A stretch of 64,000 nucleotides of DNA. It comes from Mytilus edulis. Taxonomy: Eukaryota; Mollusca; Bivalvia; Mytilida; Mytilidae. The stretch covers positions 40,395,373 through 40,459,372 of the forward strand of contig NC_092350.1 of NCBI RefSeq assembly GCF_963676685.1, read 5' to 3'. The translations under genes were made by a program, and so were the position numbers. How positions within the stretch are numbered: position 1 is the stretch's first letter; every line of letters starts with the position of its first letter. Shown here piece after piece: positions 32,933-44,418 of this stretch. The notes under the pieces are model-generated. The model was given only the letters and a program-made list of their open reading frames with translations, made no database searches and was not told the DNA's origin.

Positions 32933-33375
32933 TACCTGCCAACCCTCCTGTTCAAAAGATGAATATCGGGAAATCTGCCGCTTGCCGGTACCCTCCCGTG
33001 CGGCAGTATAGTTGAATGTTTGAATTGAATTATAAGAAAGGTATTGAACAGAAAAGATTGAGTTGCATACTTCAAATGCACCATATTTTATTTACCGTCA
33101 TGGATAAATACTTGAAACAGAAATACTGCTCCTGTAAATCTGTATATTTGTGACAAAAATATGAAAGAACATTTTAAAGAAAGGAACCAACATCACCATA
33201 TTAAAGAAATTAAGTATATTTAGTAACACATATATGTGTTTTGTAGATAAATAAATAGAGAGGTCATACATTTCACTTGAAAATGTCGTTCGCGCAAAAT
33301 CCCCTCCCCCTCAGCTGTCAGCTGTCATAGTCGAGTGGGGCATCCTCTTTGAAGTTTTCAGAGGTTGGCAGGCAT
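32933..33375. mobile_element. MITE-like element with target-site duplication
   Basis: The left end tacctgccaaccctc and the right end gaggttggcaggca are inverted repeats. The flanks carry an identical 11-bp aatgtactata at 32922-32932 and 33376-33386, consistent with a target-site duplication. About 443 bp, with no coding capacity, so non-autonomous. Confidence 0.8.
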
Positions 33376-34060
33376 AATGTACTATAATAACATAGTACAT
33401 GAAGTTTCAGCTGTCATATGCCCCCTTTACCATTAATTACTGACTTGAGAAAATTCACATCTGTAATAAAATAACGCATAATAAACAATATTTTAATTGT
33501 ATTAACATAAACAGAGATATATAATATTATATTTTGACCGCTAGTTAACGTTTTGTTATTGTAGCCCATGCACCAAGCATGCGGAGGGTATAATGTTTAT
33601 AGTGTTTGTTGACGGAACAGCATCGTCATATCATCCTTGAGTTTGTATAAAACCAAAATACATAAGACCCACTGCACGAAAACAGGATATAAAAATATAA
33701 TGTAAATTTCTTTGAATTGATTCGTCAGTTCAATTAAGGGTATTTGTCAAGTTTGATTACCCCAGCCTTACACAAAAATAAATTAAATCAACATTAGAAA
33801 GTTATAAGTATTTGTGATTATACCACTATCATTTGGATACTGGTAGACTTAGGCTTTTAAAACATTTCAAAAAGATGACACGTTCTTCCCTTCAACTTTA
33901 CTGATTAGAGAGGTTTCCACTGGTAGATTATGAACGTCTTTTGGCATTAAAGGTCACATAATACAGGCTTTAATATATTTATTAAAAAAAATAACAAATT
34001 CTTGTTGCAACTGAAGCTGTTTATGACAGTACTGTATCATCATTACTGAATACATTTTAA

Positions 34061-37000
34061 TCAACCAAAGGTGGTAGCAGAATCTGACATTGAAGGTGCA
34101 AATGTATATAAAGAAACTGTTCCATCGTTATATGCGGGTACAACTATGTCTGTATAGCCGTCAGCGTTGACATCAGCAAAAGCAAATTGTCCAACTGTTC
34201 CCTTGCCAACGTCTACAAACTTATGTGATAGGTAGGACCAGTCGTCTGTGCGAGAACTGGATGGTTCCAATATATACCCCTTGCCATCATCATCCCCGGA
34301 TACCAGTATGTAAGGTTTCTTATCTCTGCAGAAAGAAAAAAATATTGCATTCACGGTAGTGTTCACTCAAAGTGCGTTTTCTATAGCATTTCACTATAAT
34401 TAAACCATTTTAGAAGACTGCTGTTTCAATGCTTACGTTGCATACGTTTTAACACGTTTTCCAAAAATATAGTGAGAAAAGGGCATTATTCAAAAGGAAT
34501 GCATAGTACGTTTTGAGTATATTGCTTTTAGCACAAAGACTTAATTGTTTGTTTTTATTTTTGGCTTTGCGATTTCAGTTTACTAGTAAGTTTGACTTGG
34601 TCAGAATATTTGAAACAACTCTTTTTTCATCCTTCTTATTAACAACCGGGAAATCATGTATTCCTTAAACATTGATCATAGTAAAATAACAGCTTCTCAT
34701 CATGAAAGGAAATAAACTCATCATAGATACCAGGACTAAATTTTGTATAAACGTCTGACGCGCGTTACGTCTACATAAGACTCATCAGTGACGCTCGAAT
34801 CCCCAAAAGTTAAAAAAGGCCAAATAAAGTACGAAGTTGAAGAGCATTACGGACCAAAATTGCTAAAAGTTTTGCCAAATACAGCTAAGGTAATATATGA
34901 CTGAGGTAGAAAAGCCTTAGTTTTTCAGTAAGGGAGCTACCATTTGATTTTTATGGGGGGGGGGGGCTAGGATGAAAAATTTTGTCCTGCATCTTTAGTT
35001 GTAATCTCTGTCCTGCCTTTTTACTTTTCACTCTATTCGGTCCTGCCTTTTTTTTTATTAGTTTATCCTGACTTTTTTTACCTAAATTGTCATCCTGCCT
35101 TTTTTTTTTGCAAAGTGTCTCATCCTGCCTTTTTTTTTTAATCAAAACTCCTGTCCTGCCTATTTTTTTTCAAATTTCATCCTAGCCCCCCCCCCCCCCC
35201 CCCCCCCCGTTGGGAGTCAACATATTATACGTACGTTGTGTTTTGTTTCATTGGGTAAAACCCAAAAGCTGAACCAGGAGCACCTTTTCCTGTCCCTGAA
35301 GTAGCTGGTGTAAATCCTGTAGCTAAAGTGTGACGTTCGAATTTACCAACCCTTTAAAGAAAAGATACCAGTTATGATTAAATTATTTTCAGCCAATATA
35401 TGTTCTATAATTATACAGATTTACATAGAAGGCTGTATTGGGTTTTTGATCCGAAAAGGAACTATACTCGTCTTTTTTCCTACAATTCATATATACATGT
35501 ATATAGCAACGCATTATACTTAATTGGATGGATCAGATAAATTATCAGAATTAAAACACAAGACAACCGTGCACCAAACACATACATACAGAGTGGCATG
35601 CCAACAGCTATAAAACTAAAATTACGTTTTACCTAAAATCGTCTGGTATTTCATATGCCAATACGGAACCATTGTTGCCATTGGATACTACAAGTAAATC
35701 TTGTTTACCGTCCAGATTAAGATCTCTCACTTCTATATCAAATAGGGCTCCTGCATTACTATCAACAACACGAGAATGGATCTGAAAAATACGGTTTTAT
35801 AAGTATTTTTAAAAGAAACAATGTATAAGCGTTGATTCTTGAAAAAGAAACTAAGTGTAGAGAACGCCACCTACAGTAGAAACCATACTTTGGAAATATA
35901 ACTTCATGTCGATTTTTTAATTGATTGCTTAAATACGTTCTGTTAAATCTTAGAACAATCCCATGATATCAGTTACTCATATGTTGATGGTAATTTCAAC
36001 TCTTCTTGTGGTCTTCTTTTATAGCACAAAGCGTTAAAATATGTTGCGACTAAAACTTTCAAATGGGTAATAAAATCATAACTAACATTACTAACGTGAT
36101 TATTAAAAAAAAACACAAAAAAACACAAAAAAAAAGCACAGTCGCATAAAAAAAGACCTAAAAAAAGGATTTAAAAACCTTCTTATAAAAATCATGTCAA
36201 AAACAAGTAAGTTTTATATCAAATGTGTTTACTTTGGACTTATCTGTCCATCTGTTCTGGCTGTCGGTCGTCCAATGAATGGATAGTTTACGTGTGAAAA
36301 ACTCTGTTGTTGCTATAACATCAAGTGTTCCATCTGGCGTTGCTATTTTCAAATTTCTAAAGTACACATCAGGACCATGTGTGATCACGTGTTCTTGCCA
36401 TACGGATGTGTATTGGTGGTTGTCAGGATTCTCCAACCACAACAACTCGCTGTCCTTTGAGGCTACAATATATAGTAGAAAAGACGTAAGTGAGAGGCTT
36501 CAAGCTTAATCTCTTCTGTCAAAATTGAGTGGACAATTTCCAATTTAAACTTATTGTACATTATAAAGGTAGTCATAGAAATACGCTGAAGAACTAGCTA
36601 TATATATAGTAGGATAAGAGCATTAGAAATTATACAAATGATAAACAAAGCAAGAAAATGATACAAAATTAACAGGTTTATAATTCAAGTACAAACAACG
36701 TGTTGCGAACGTACGGTCTCCTACTGAAGAAACCATACTCGGGCAATATAAATTCAATCATAGTGATTTTATAAATCGTTGCCTTAAAAAAAAACGTTCA
36801 GTTTAATTCTTACAACAACCCCATGATATCAGTTACACCTATGTTGAAGTTAATTTCAACTATCCTTAGTCTTTTATTAAGAAAACAGAACATTAAAATA
36901 CGCTGCGAATAAAACGTTGAAATGGATCTAAACACTGATTTACCAATATCTCGTATTAAAATGTTTTCATTAATGATGTGTTTTAACGAACAATACTTAC

Positions 37001-38319
37001 AGAATATTGTAAAAATAGGTTCTCTGGCTCTGCATGTGACTATGTCAAGGTCACCATCCCCATCCATGTCCTTGAACAAAACTCTATGATAAAACCAGTT
37101 TCCTTCCTTGGTCCCGGTTATTTTGTATGGACCTTGTGGACTACCAGTAGAAATGTCTACCAAATAGATGGCACCTTTTGTATGAAATGGTACCAAAAAT
37201 CCATCAGGTATGACCACCATTGATTTTCCAAACACAGAATCTGAAAGGATGTAATTAAATAGTTAGTAAGATAAGTATCTTGGAAAATATGGAATCGAAT
37301 GAATGCCTTATCGGAGCATCGTAATTTCTCTAGATTTAAAGCAGTTAGCCAATCAAGATATAAAATCATGAAAATGGAAGACATAAAAAAACAAAGAGAT
37401 AAATCTATGCGATAACTCTTAGTAAAAAAACCAAGCACTCAGCACTGAAGCCCTGATATGTTTCTCTACCATGCACATGCACTGTTTTATGGCTAATACT
37501 AGTAGTACAAGTCAAAATGTGGAACAACTATAATTGCAAGTGTTTTCCGTTGATGTAGTTTCATTTCAAAACATATTGTTGTCATGTCTTTTGTCTCTGT
37601 TTTAAATATCTAATCTCGTACCGTTTTCAAAACAAACTTTTATCAAAATTGTGAAAATTCTTATCAATATTTAACAGGTGGCATCTGTATAGAATTGAAG
37701 ATATAATGAATATGAGGAAACAGCAATAAAAAAATGTATTGTTTATTACTTTTATAAGTATATATTTTAAGGTATAATTTTTTTTTTTATAAAATCTCAT
37801 TTGTACCGGTCTCATTTGTCCACCTCAGTTAAATCCGTTTTCCCCAATTTTAAATATTTCAATAGAAATAGGATGTCAATAGTCTTTTGATAATCTTTTT
37901 CGCTTCCCGTTCAATGCTGAATCAATTGAATGACAAGAAAGTGCAACACTTATATGAAAATAATTCTATTCGGTCAAAACAAAGTTACCCGAAAGATTCC
38001 ATACTGACCACTTACCGGGTACACCTGCAACTTCGTTAGGCCAAGCCAATCCTCCGGCCAATTTAACTGTCCGTGTCTGTTCAAAGTTATCATAATGGTC
38101 TCCCACATTTGATATCATTTCTACATTACCACCAGAGAATGGCGAACCAGTAAATGTCGAAATTAACAAATCATATTTGTTCGAGTTTGCTGTGTTTGTT
38201 CTAAAGTTTAGGAAAGCTGCATTCTTTACACTGATTTGTCCAATTTTCCGTGGTAAATCAAAACATTTCAAGTTTGCAATATTTAATGCAAACAATAAAG
38301 TGACGAATTTATAATTCAT
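34061..38319 (-). CDS. Secreted FG-GAP/VCBS-repeat beta-propeller-like protein (six exons)
   Basis: Exons on the minus strand: 38016-38319, 37001-37240, 36233-36462, 35633-35781, 35235-35351 and 34061-34325, all with GT-AG borders and matching phases (total 1305 nt, 434 residues). The N-terminus MNYKFVTLLFALNIANLKCF is a signal peptide, so the protein is probably extracellular. Three Asp-rich Ca-binding-type loops characteristic of FG-GAP/VCBS repeats are visible: DMDGDGDLDIV, DLNLDGKQDLLVV and DVNADGYTDIVV. There is no transmembrane segment. Ligand and pathway are unknown; such repeats occur in integrin alpha subunits and many secreted proteins. The gene converges on the troponin I-like gene. 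The start is the first ATG after the TATA box and begins the signal peptide. Confidence 0.88.
34732..34860. repeat. Dispersed repeat (gacgcgcgttacgtctaca family), copy 1
   Basis: aactcatcatagatacca...acgtctgacgcgcgttacg...gactcatcagtgacgctcga...gttaaaaaaggcc. Matches 61622-61735 and, inverted, 55025-55205. It lies in the last intron of the FG-GAP gene. Confidence 0.7.
34957..35208. mobile_element. MITE-like element with C-rich ends and internal gtcctgcctttt repeats
   Basis: Ends gggggggggctaggatgaaa and tttcatcctagccccccc form a perfect-looking terminal inverted repeat. Inside, (g/a)tcctgcctttttt recurs about every 30 bp, six or seven times. It lies in the last intron of the FG-GAP gene. Confidence 0.75.
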
Positions 38320-38381
38320 CTCTAGAAACAGAACCTATTAACTAAACGTATTCAAATGTTGAGGACTTGGAATATGACGAT

Positions 38382-38389
38382 TATTTATA
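38382..38389 (-). promoter_or_regulatory. TATA box of the FG-GAP protein gene
   Basis: TATAAATA on the minus strand, 63 bases upstream of the start codon. It would place transcription start near 38355 and leave a short 5' UTR without an intron. Confidence 0.55.
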
Positions 38390-38399
38390 GATAACGAGT

Positions 38400-39025
38400 T
38401 CATAAAAGCACATGGCTTTCCATGCGTTTCTTTTGTAAAGATCAGGTGTTTCTTATCTCATTGAATTATATATACTGGTCAAAGTGAAGTCTTTAAATTT
38501 TGACACGGTCAAATTTTAACAGCCCCAGTTGTCATGTTAACAATGAAAGTATCAACAAATTCTATGTTATACATATTGGTAACTCTCGTATAATTTTGTA
38601 ATGATCATCGACGAATTACGTGTAGACATTTTGTTTGTCCCGTCTTGTTTCGTTATTGAAGCTCATCTCTCATGAATTCACAGTTGCTGTAAAAAATACA
38701 GTTGGAATTTCATTGTTACAGTACATAATGTACTAGTATTACAGGTTCACAACTAACCTGTTTAAAACCAGTTTTCACATAGGACAAACATGAATGCATA
38801 TATATGTGATGTATATGCCTTTTTTCGCAAACATTTTACTGGTTGCATCCAGAAGTACAAACATGTACGTCAAGACGAGGATACTCGCTTGAAGGGTTGA
38901 ATGAGTAATCCATTTCATAGTGGGAGTAGACATAGATTGTTGGATATTCATATAGTTTTGAGTGGATTAATAATTATCATGGGATTGAGGTCGTCAAGGC
39001 TAATCCGCCTTTTATGTTGAGATAA
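38400..39025. other. Upstream flank of the FG-GAP gene, no further gene seen
   Basis: No coding exon or repeat with a partner in the window was recognised between the TATA box and the repeat at 39030. Confidence 0.5.
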
Positions 39026-39029
39026 AGAT

Positions 39030-39300
39030 TAATAACGGAAATGAGAAATGTGTCATAACGACAACAATTCGACCAAAGAGCAGAAAACAACAGAAGGCCA
39101 ACAATAGGTCTTCAACACAGCGATCGAGAAAATCGCACACCCGGAGGCGGAGCTTCAGCTGGCCCCTTAACAGGGATACTAGTTCAATGAAAATGAATGT
39201 CACACCAACATTTTAAAATTAAAAAAAAACACAAAAGACCCAAAAAGTACAGATGCTCATGACTTCGGCTAGACGCAAAAAGCGGCGGGGTTATACGTTT
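39030..39300 (-). repeat. Dispersed repeat related to the RT-flanking repeats
   Basis: Shares caacaattcgaccaaagagc, aggtcttcaacacagcgatc, gcacacccggaggcggagct and gcggcggggtta with 41690-41990 and (inverted) 43768-44072, but is clearly more diverged. Confidence 0.7.
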
Positions 39301-39825
39301 TTTGTGAGGTAACCCTCCCTTAGATGCCTATCAAAATTTTGTAACCTTCATATATGTGGTTGTCGCTATCTTCTCATGTTTGTATGAGAAAATTTACCAC
39401 AATTTTTTAATTCGTCAATAGCTTTGTCTTGATTCCAAGAATTGTATAGCTTGGTGTGTCCGCTTGTTGTTTGTTTCAGCCTGTGTTTTGAACTGTTTTT
39501 GTTTTTGGTTGACTTGTATTGTTAACAAAAAAGAAACAAAGGTACATGTATACATGTATACAGAAATATGTTTGACGGGCGTCTGCAACGTCGAATTTTA
39601 ATCATGATGCAAAATATTTGTTACTTTTCTTGCAAACAGTTTTAATAAGAAATTAAGTAAAGAACCTGAGCATACAAAGTATTGTATTTTTTGTGTCTTT
39701 AATCCTAATGGAAATACAAAACAGATGCATATAGCAAACACAAATATATATAACTAAACTACTTAAACCATTTTACATGTGCCTGATCTTGTTTGAACTT
39801 ACATGCTATGAATAAAATGTTCTAA

Positions 39826-41391
39826 TTTATAACTTCATAGACAAACACAGTTTGCTTTGCATTTGCAATCAAAAGCTGATTTCTTTTTCTGTCGAAATGT
39901 ATCGCAACAGGACTTTCCAATCCATCATTCTGAGATAAAACTTGTCTGTTTTGAAGTCCATCAGGAGACAGTACTACTATTCGATGTAATTTTGAACAAG
40001 CTACTTTAATACATGTACACGTTTTCGCTGTTATCTACTGCTATGCCACGAGGGCTCATCAAAATATTCTCATCTTTGAATGTCCAGACTGCTTTGCCTT
40101 TCATGTCACAACAACTTACAGTTTTAGCGTTAGTATAATAAAGATTGTTATCGAGCATCTGAATGTATGCCCCTGAAGATAAATTAAACTGTATTATAGC
40201 AGTACTTCTTTCGTCCAGAGGGTTTAATTTGATAATACCTTTTGAGCGAACACAAACCAACAGAGAGTTATTGTGTAGAATATACTTAGTTGTCTTCATA
40301 TCTATATCTATCAAATTGACTCCTTTATTTGCATCGCTGTTTGACGTTACAACTACTTTTTTATCATCTAGAAACGCTATATCATATGCGTAGGCAGGCT
40401 TTACGGAAATGTTACTAAGTCTTTTCCAGTCGGTACTGAAGACACATACACTTTCGGCACTAAAGTGAAAGTCACTTAAAGCATAATTTCCGCTCGGCAG
40501 AGCAATAATTCCTCTAATTACTTTAAGATCAGTTTGGATTTCTTTAGCAAGTCTGAATTTAACATCAGTGATTATTCTAATTCTCGTTCCTTCAAGTTTT
40601 AACTGAGCTTGTTTTTTTTGTGTATGATCAAAGAAAGTTTACACGGACCTCTCTTTACCTTTACTGAACCAAACGTTTCATACTATTGGTAATGTTGTCT
40701 ATTTTGTCATCGATGTTGAAGAGTAAAGTATTTTCATCCACACTGTGGTCTTCAATGAGCGACTGTGTTTAAGACTCAACACTATCTAACTCTGATGAGA
40801 TTATTCGCAATTCATAGTATGTTTGAAAATCCATCGCGTACCTGTCCATATCTTGTAATTGTTGTTCAGCTTTGTTTGTGGTATCAGTCTTCCTTTCGAG
40901 GATCTGTAAAGTGTGGTTCATATCAATATTTATTTTTTCTGTAATCTCAGATATATAATTTCTGATCTTCCTTTCTAATTTGTCAAAATGGTCATTAATC
41001 TTTTTTCCTTGCGTCGCTGATCTGGGACAACATAGTTTCTTCTTGCGGTTTTATACTTCCCTGTTGTTTCTTTAACACGTTCTGTAGAGTTTTGATGTTT
41101 TCATTATTATCTTTCAAACTTTGTTTTGTTTCATGGCAAAGTATTGACTTTTTAACGTTTTCTCAGTATCATCTTACTTAGGGGAATTATCCCCTTGCAT
41201 CCTTCATGCTTTTCAATGCATTTAGGACAGATAATTGTATCATGACCTTGGCAAACCATTTGATATTGTTCATTAATATGTTCCATGCACATATTACTGG
41301 TTTGTGAAATACATGACGACATCGACAAGAAGTCCAAACAGTGTTATATGTCGATGGTCACAGATATCACAATGTTACTGAATTGATGCCA
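39826..41391 (-). pseudogene. B-box/NHL-type (TRIM-like) pseudogene
   Basis: Reads in pieces as a third paralogue of the genes at 49207-50892 and 57823-59508. Recognisable parts are a damaged start, a B-box 2 (CMEHINEQYQMVC...CPKCIEKHEGCKG), the coiled-coil region, and propeller blades (CCDMKGKAVWTFKDENIL, SPRGIAVDNSENVY). Breaks: a deletion removes most of B-box 1 (about 41340), several frameshifts and stops interrupt the coiled coil (40590-41160), and an insertion shifts the frame near 40010. The intron acceptor context upstream of the ATG (tttcctgcaaag on the plus strand) and ~100 bp of adjacent intron are still similar to the intact genes. Confidence 0.88.
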
Positions 41392-41689
41392 TTTAATGTT
41401 TCCTGCAAAGAAAAGGTGTCTGCATAATTGTTTTGCACCATGCAAACAATCTGTATTGAAGCAATTTTCTTGGTTTGTTTAACCCAAAATGTAAACAAGT
41501 ACGGAAATATCGCAAAGTTGTTGAGTTACCGCCATTTAATGTATTCTGAAAATAAGAAAGACACAACATATTTTCCCAAGCAATCGATAAATCGATAAGA
41601 ATCAAATTAACTTGTTTTGATAAATCCACAACAAATTTTAATCCAGCAGCTAGTAAAAACAGAATTTCCCTAGGTTGTGTGAACGGAGT

Positions 41690-41990
41690 CTGAACGAAAT
41701 AAAATTGAGAATGGAAATGGGGAATGTGCCAAAGAGACAACAACCCGACCATAGAAAAAAACAACAGCAGAAGGTCACCAACAGGTCTTCAATGTAGCGA
41801 GAAATTCCCGCACCCGGAGGCGTCCTTCAACTGACCCCTAAACAAATATATACTAGTTCAGTGATAATGAACGCCATACTAATTTCCAAATTGTACACAA
41901 AAAACTAAAATTAAAATAATACAAGACTAACAAAGGCCAGAGGCTCCTGACTTGGGACAGGCGCAAAAATGCGGCGGGGTTAAACATGTT
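41690..41990 (-). repeat. Inverted flanking repeat of the RT element, left copy
   Basis: Almost exact reverse complement of 43768-44072 (gagacaacaacccgaccata, cccgcacccggaggcgtcct, aaatgcggcggggttaaaca). It lies immediately before reverse transcriptase copy A. It may be a terminal repeat of the element or a host repeat into which it inserted. Confidence 0.85.
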
Positions 41991-42002
41991 TGACGTAAAT
42001 TT

Positions 42003-43433
42003 TACATTGAGGTTCTGAAAAAGGAAATCACCAATTCACCAACATTCCAACTGACTCCATTTTCAGAAAACGGAATCTGTAACAAACATAAACTTTTAGC
42101 CACCGCTTTACAAGCAGAGCCAAATACAATGAAAGTCCCAACTATGTATTGGCTTCCGAAGCTACACAAAACCCCTTACAAATATAGATTTATTTCGTCT
42201 TCAAGCCATTGTTCAACTACTAAATTGTCTATTCTTCTTACCAGCACACTTGGTACAATTAAAAACCTGATAATAAATTGTTCAAATAAGGCCTTCGAAA
42301 ATAGTGGAATAAATTACTTTTGGAGTGTCAAGAACTCGTTGGAAGTACTTGATAAATTGCATGCTTATATTGGTGATTTGAATCTGTTCAAAGTTTTGAT
42401 TTTTCTACCCTGTATACCACATTGCCTCACATTCTCATTAAGAAAAAATTCACACACCTAATTAAATGGGCATTCAAAAAATCAGAATGTGAATATATAT
42501 GTTCAAACTCTTTTAGGTCATTTTTTAGTAGCAATAAACAAAAAAACTATGTTAATTGGACATGCTTTGATACTATATATGCCCTTGAATTTTTACTAGA
42601 TAACATTTTTGTTCGCTTTGGAGATTCCGTATATCGTCAGATTATCGGAATTCCAATGGGGACTAACTGTGCACCACTTATTGCGGACCTGTTTTTGTAT
42701 TGTTATGAGTTACAATTTATGACAAAAATAAGCAAAGACCCATCGAAACAACATCTGATAAACAAATTTAATAATACTTTTAGATATTTGGATGATATTT
42801 TTGCTCTCAATAATGACGACTTCAGTATGTATTAATGAAATTTATCCTGTTGAACTTACTTTAAATAAAGCTAATACTAACAATGACCACTGCCCTTTTC
42901 TCGATCTTGATATCTATATCACTAACGGAAAGCTGAATACTAAAATTTATGATAAAAGGGATGATTTTTCATTTCCTATCGTTAATTATCCGTTTTTAGA
43001 TGGTGACGTTCCGTTGTCACCATCTTACGGTGTTTATATATCTCAACTTGTACGATTCGCTCGTGTATGTAACAATGTTTTCGATTTTAACGAGAGAAAT
43101 TTATGTATTACTGAAAAATTATTACACCAGGGTTTTCGATATCACAAACTAGTCAAAACATTTACTAAATTTTATCATCGGTATAAAGACATCATTCGTA
43201 AATATAGCTCAACATGCAGACTTCTAATACGTTCAGGTATTTCACATCCAATTTTTTATGGTAATATTCTTTATAAAGCACAAAAGTGTCAGTATTCACC
43301 TCAAAAACTTACAAAACCTTTGAATAGACTTATTAAGAAGGGATATAATTACGATACTGTTGTCAAGTCATTAAAGATTGCATATTTTGGCGTTAATATT
43401 GAGTCACTGATAAGGTCTTTGCATCGGAACTAA
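42003..43433 (+). pseudogene. Penelope-like reverse transcriptase, copy A (frameshifted)
   Basis: Three overlapping frames together encode one reverse transcriptase: YWLPKLHKTPYKYRFISSSS (42129-), then DFSTLYTTLPH (motif A) in a second frame, then GIPMGTNCAPLIADLFLYCY (motif B), FRYLDDIF (motif C, YLDD), and in a third frame the downstream block YDKRDDFSFPIVNYPFLDGD with YGVYISQLVRFARVC. Frameshifts lie near 42385-42425 and at about 42835. The 'LPKLHK' entry block is typical of Penelope-like elements; no GIY-YIG endonuclease is seen. Clade assignment is moderate, the RT identity is sure. Confidence 0.85.
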
Positions 43434-43767
43434 ACACATTTATTCTAAAAACAGTTGTTGGCATGACACGGGTTATGTTCTTCTCATATATGTTATGATG
43501 GTATGATACTAAACCCCTAACGGGAAGGATTGTGCCTGATGTTCATATGATGAAATCATAACCTTTCAGTCAGTTTAATTTAAGTCTGGAGCTGGCATGT
43601 CAGTTAACTGCTAGTAGTCTGTTGTTATTTATGCATTATTGTCATTTTGTTTATTTTCTTTGGTTACATCTTCTGACATCAGACTCGGATTTCTCTTGAA
43701 CTGAATTTTAATGTGCGTATTGTTATGCGTTTACTTTACTACATTGGTTAGAGGTATAGGGGGAGGG

Positions 43768-44072
43768 TTGAGATCTCACAAACATGTTTAACCCCGCCGC
43801 ATTTTTGCGCCTGTCCCAAGTCAGGAGCCTCTGGCCTTTGTTAGTCTTGTATTATTTTAATTTTAGTTTCTTGTGTACAATTTGGAAATTAGTATGGCGT
43901 TCATTATCACTGGACTAGTATATATTTGTTTAGGGGCCAGCTGAAGGACGCCTCCGGGTGCGGGAATTTCTCGCTACATTGAAGACCTGTTGGTGACCCT
44001 CTGCTGTTGTTTTTTATTTGGTCGGGTTGTTGTCTCTTTGACACATTCCCCATTTTCATTCTCAAATTTATT
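43768..44072 (+). repeat. Spacer repeat between the two inverted RT copies
   Basis: Contains taaccccgccgcatttttgc, gcctgtcccaagtcaggagc and gtcgggttgttgtctctttg. It is the reverse complement of 41690-41990. It forms the centre of the large palindrome. Confidence 0.88.
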
Positions 44073-44418
44073 GTGAGATCTCAACCCTCCCCCTATACCT
44101 CTAGCCAATGTAGAAAAGTAAACGCATAACAATACGCACATTAAAATTCAGTTCAAGAGAAGTCCGAGTCTGATGTCAGAAGATGTAACCAGAGAAAATA
44201 AACAAAATGACAATAATACATAAATAACAACAGACTACTAGCAGTTAACTGACATGCCAGCTCCAGACTTCAATTAAACTGACTGAAAGATTATGATTTC
44301 ATCATATGAACATCAGGCACAATCCTTCCCGTTAGGGGTTTAGTATCATACCATCATAACATATATGAGAAGAACATAACCCGTGTCATGCCAACAACTG
44401 GTTTTTGAATAAATGTGT

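Noticed and set aside
34951..35145. Open frame with repeated KKKRQD units on the minus strand
   Set aside because: It is a translation of the gtcctgcctttt minisatellite inside a transposon-like element, not a gene.
43540..43575. Hammerhead-ribozyme-like core (cctgatg...gaaatc) downstream of RT copy A
   Set aside because: Penelope-like elements can carry hammerheads, but here the invariant A after CUGAUG is a T, the stem II is minimal, and I could not form stems I and III.
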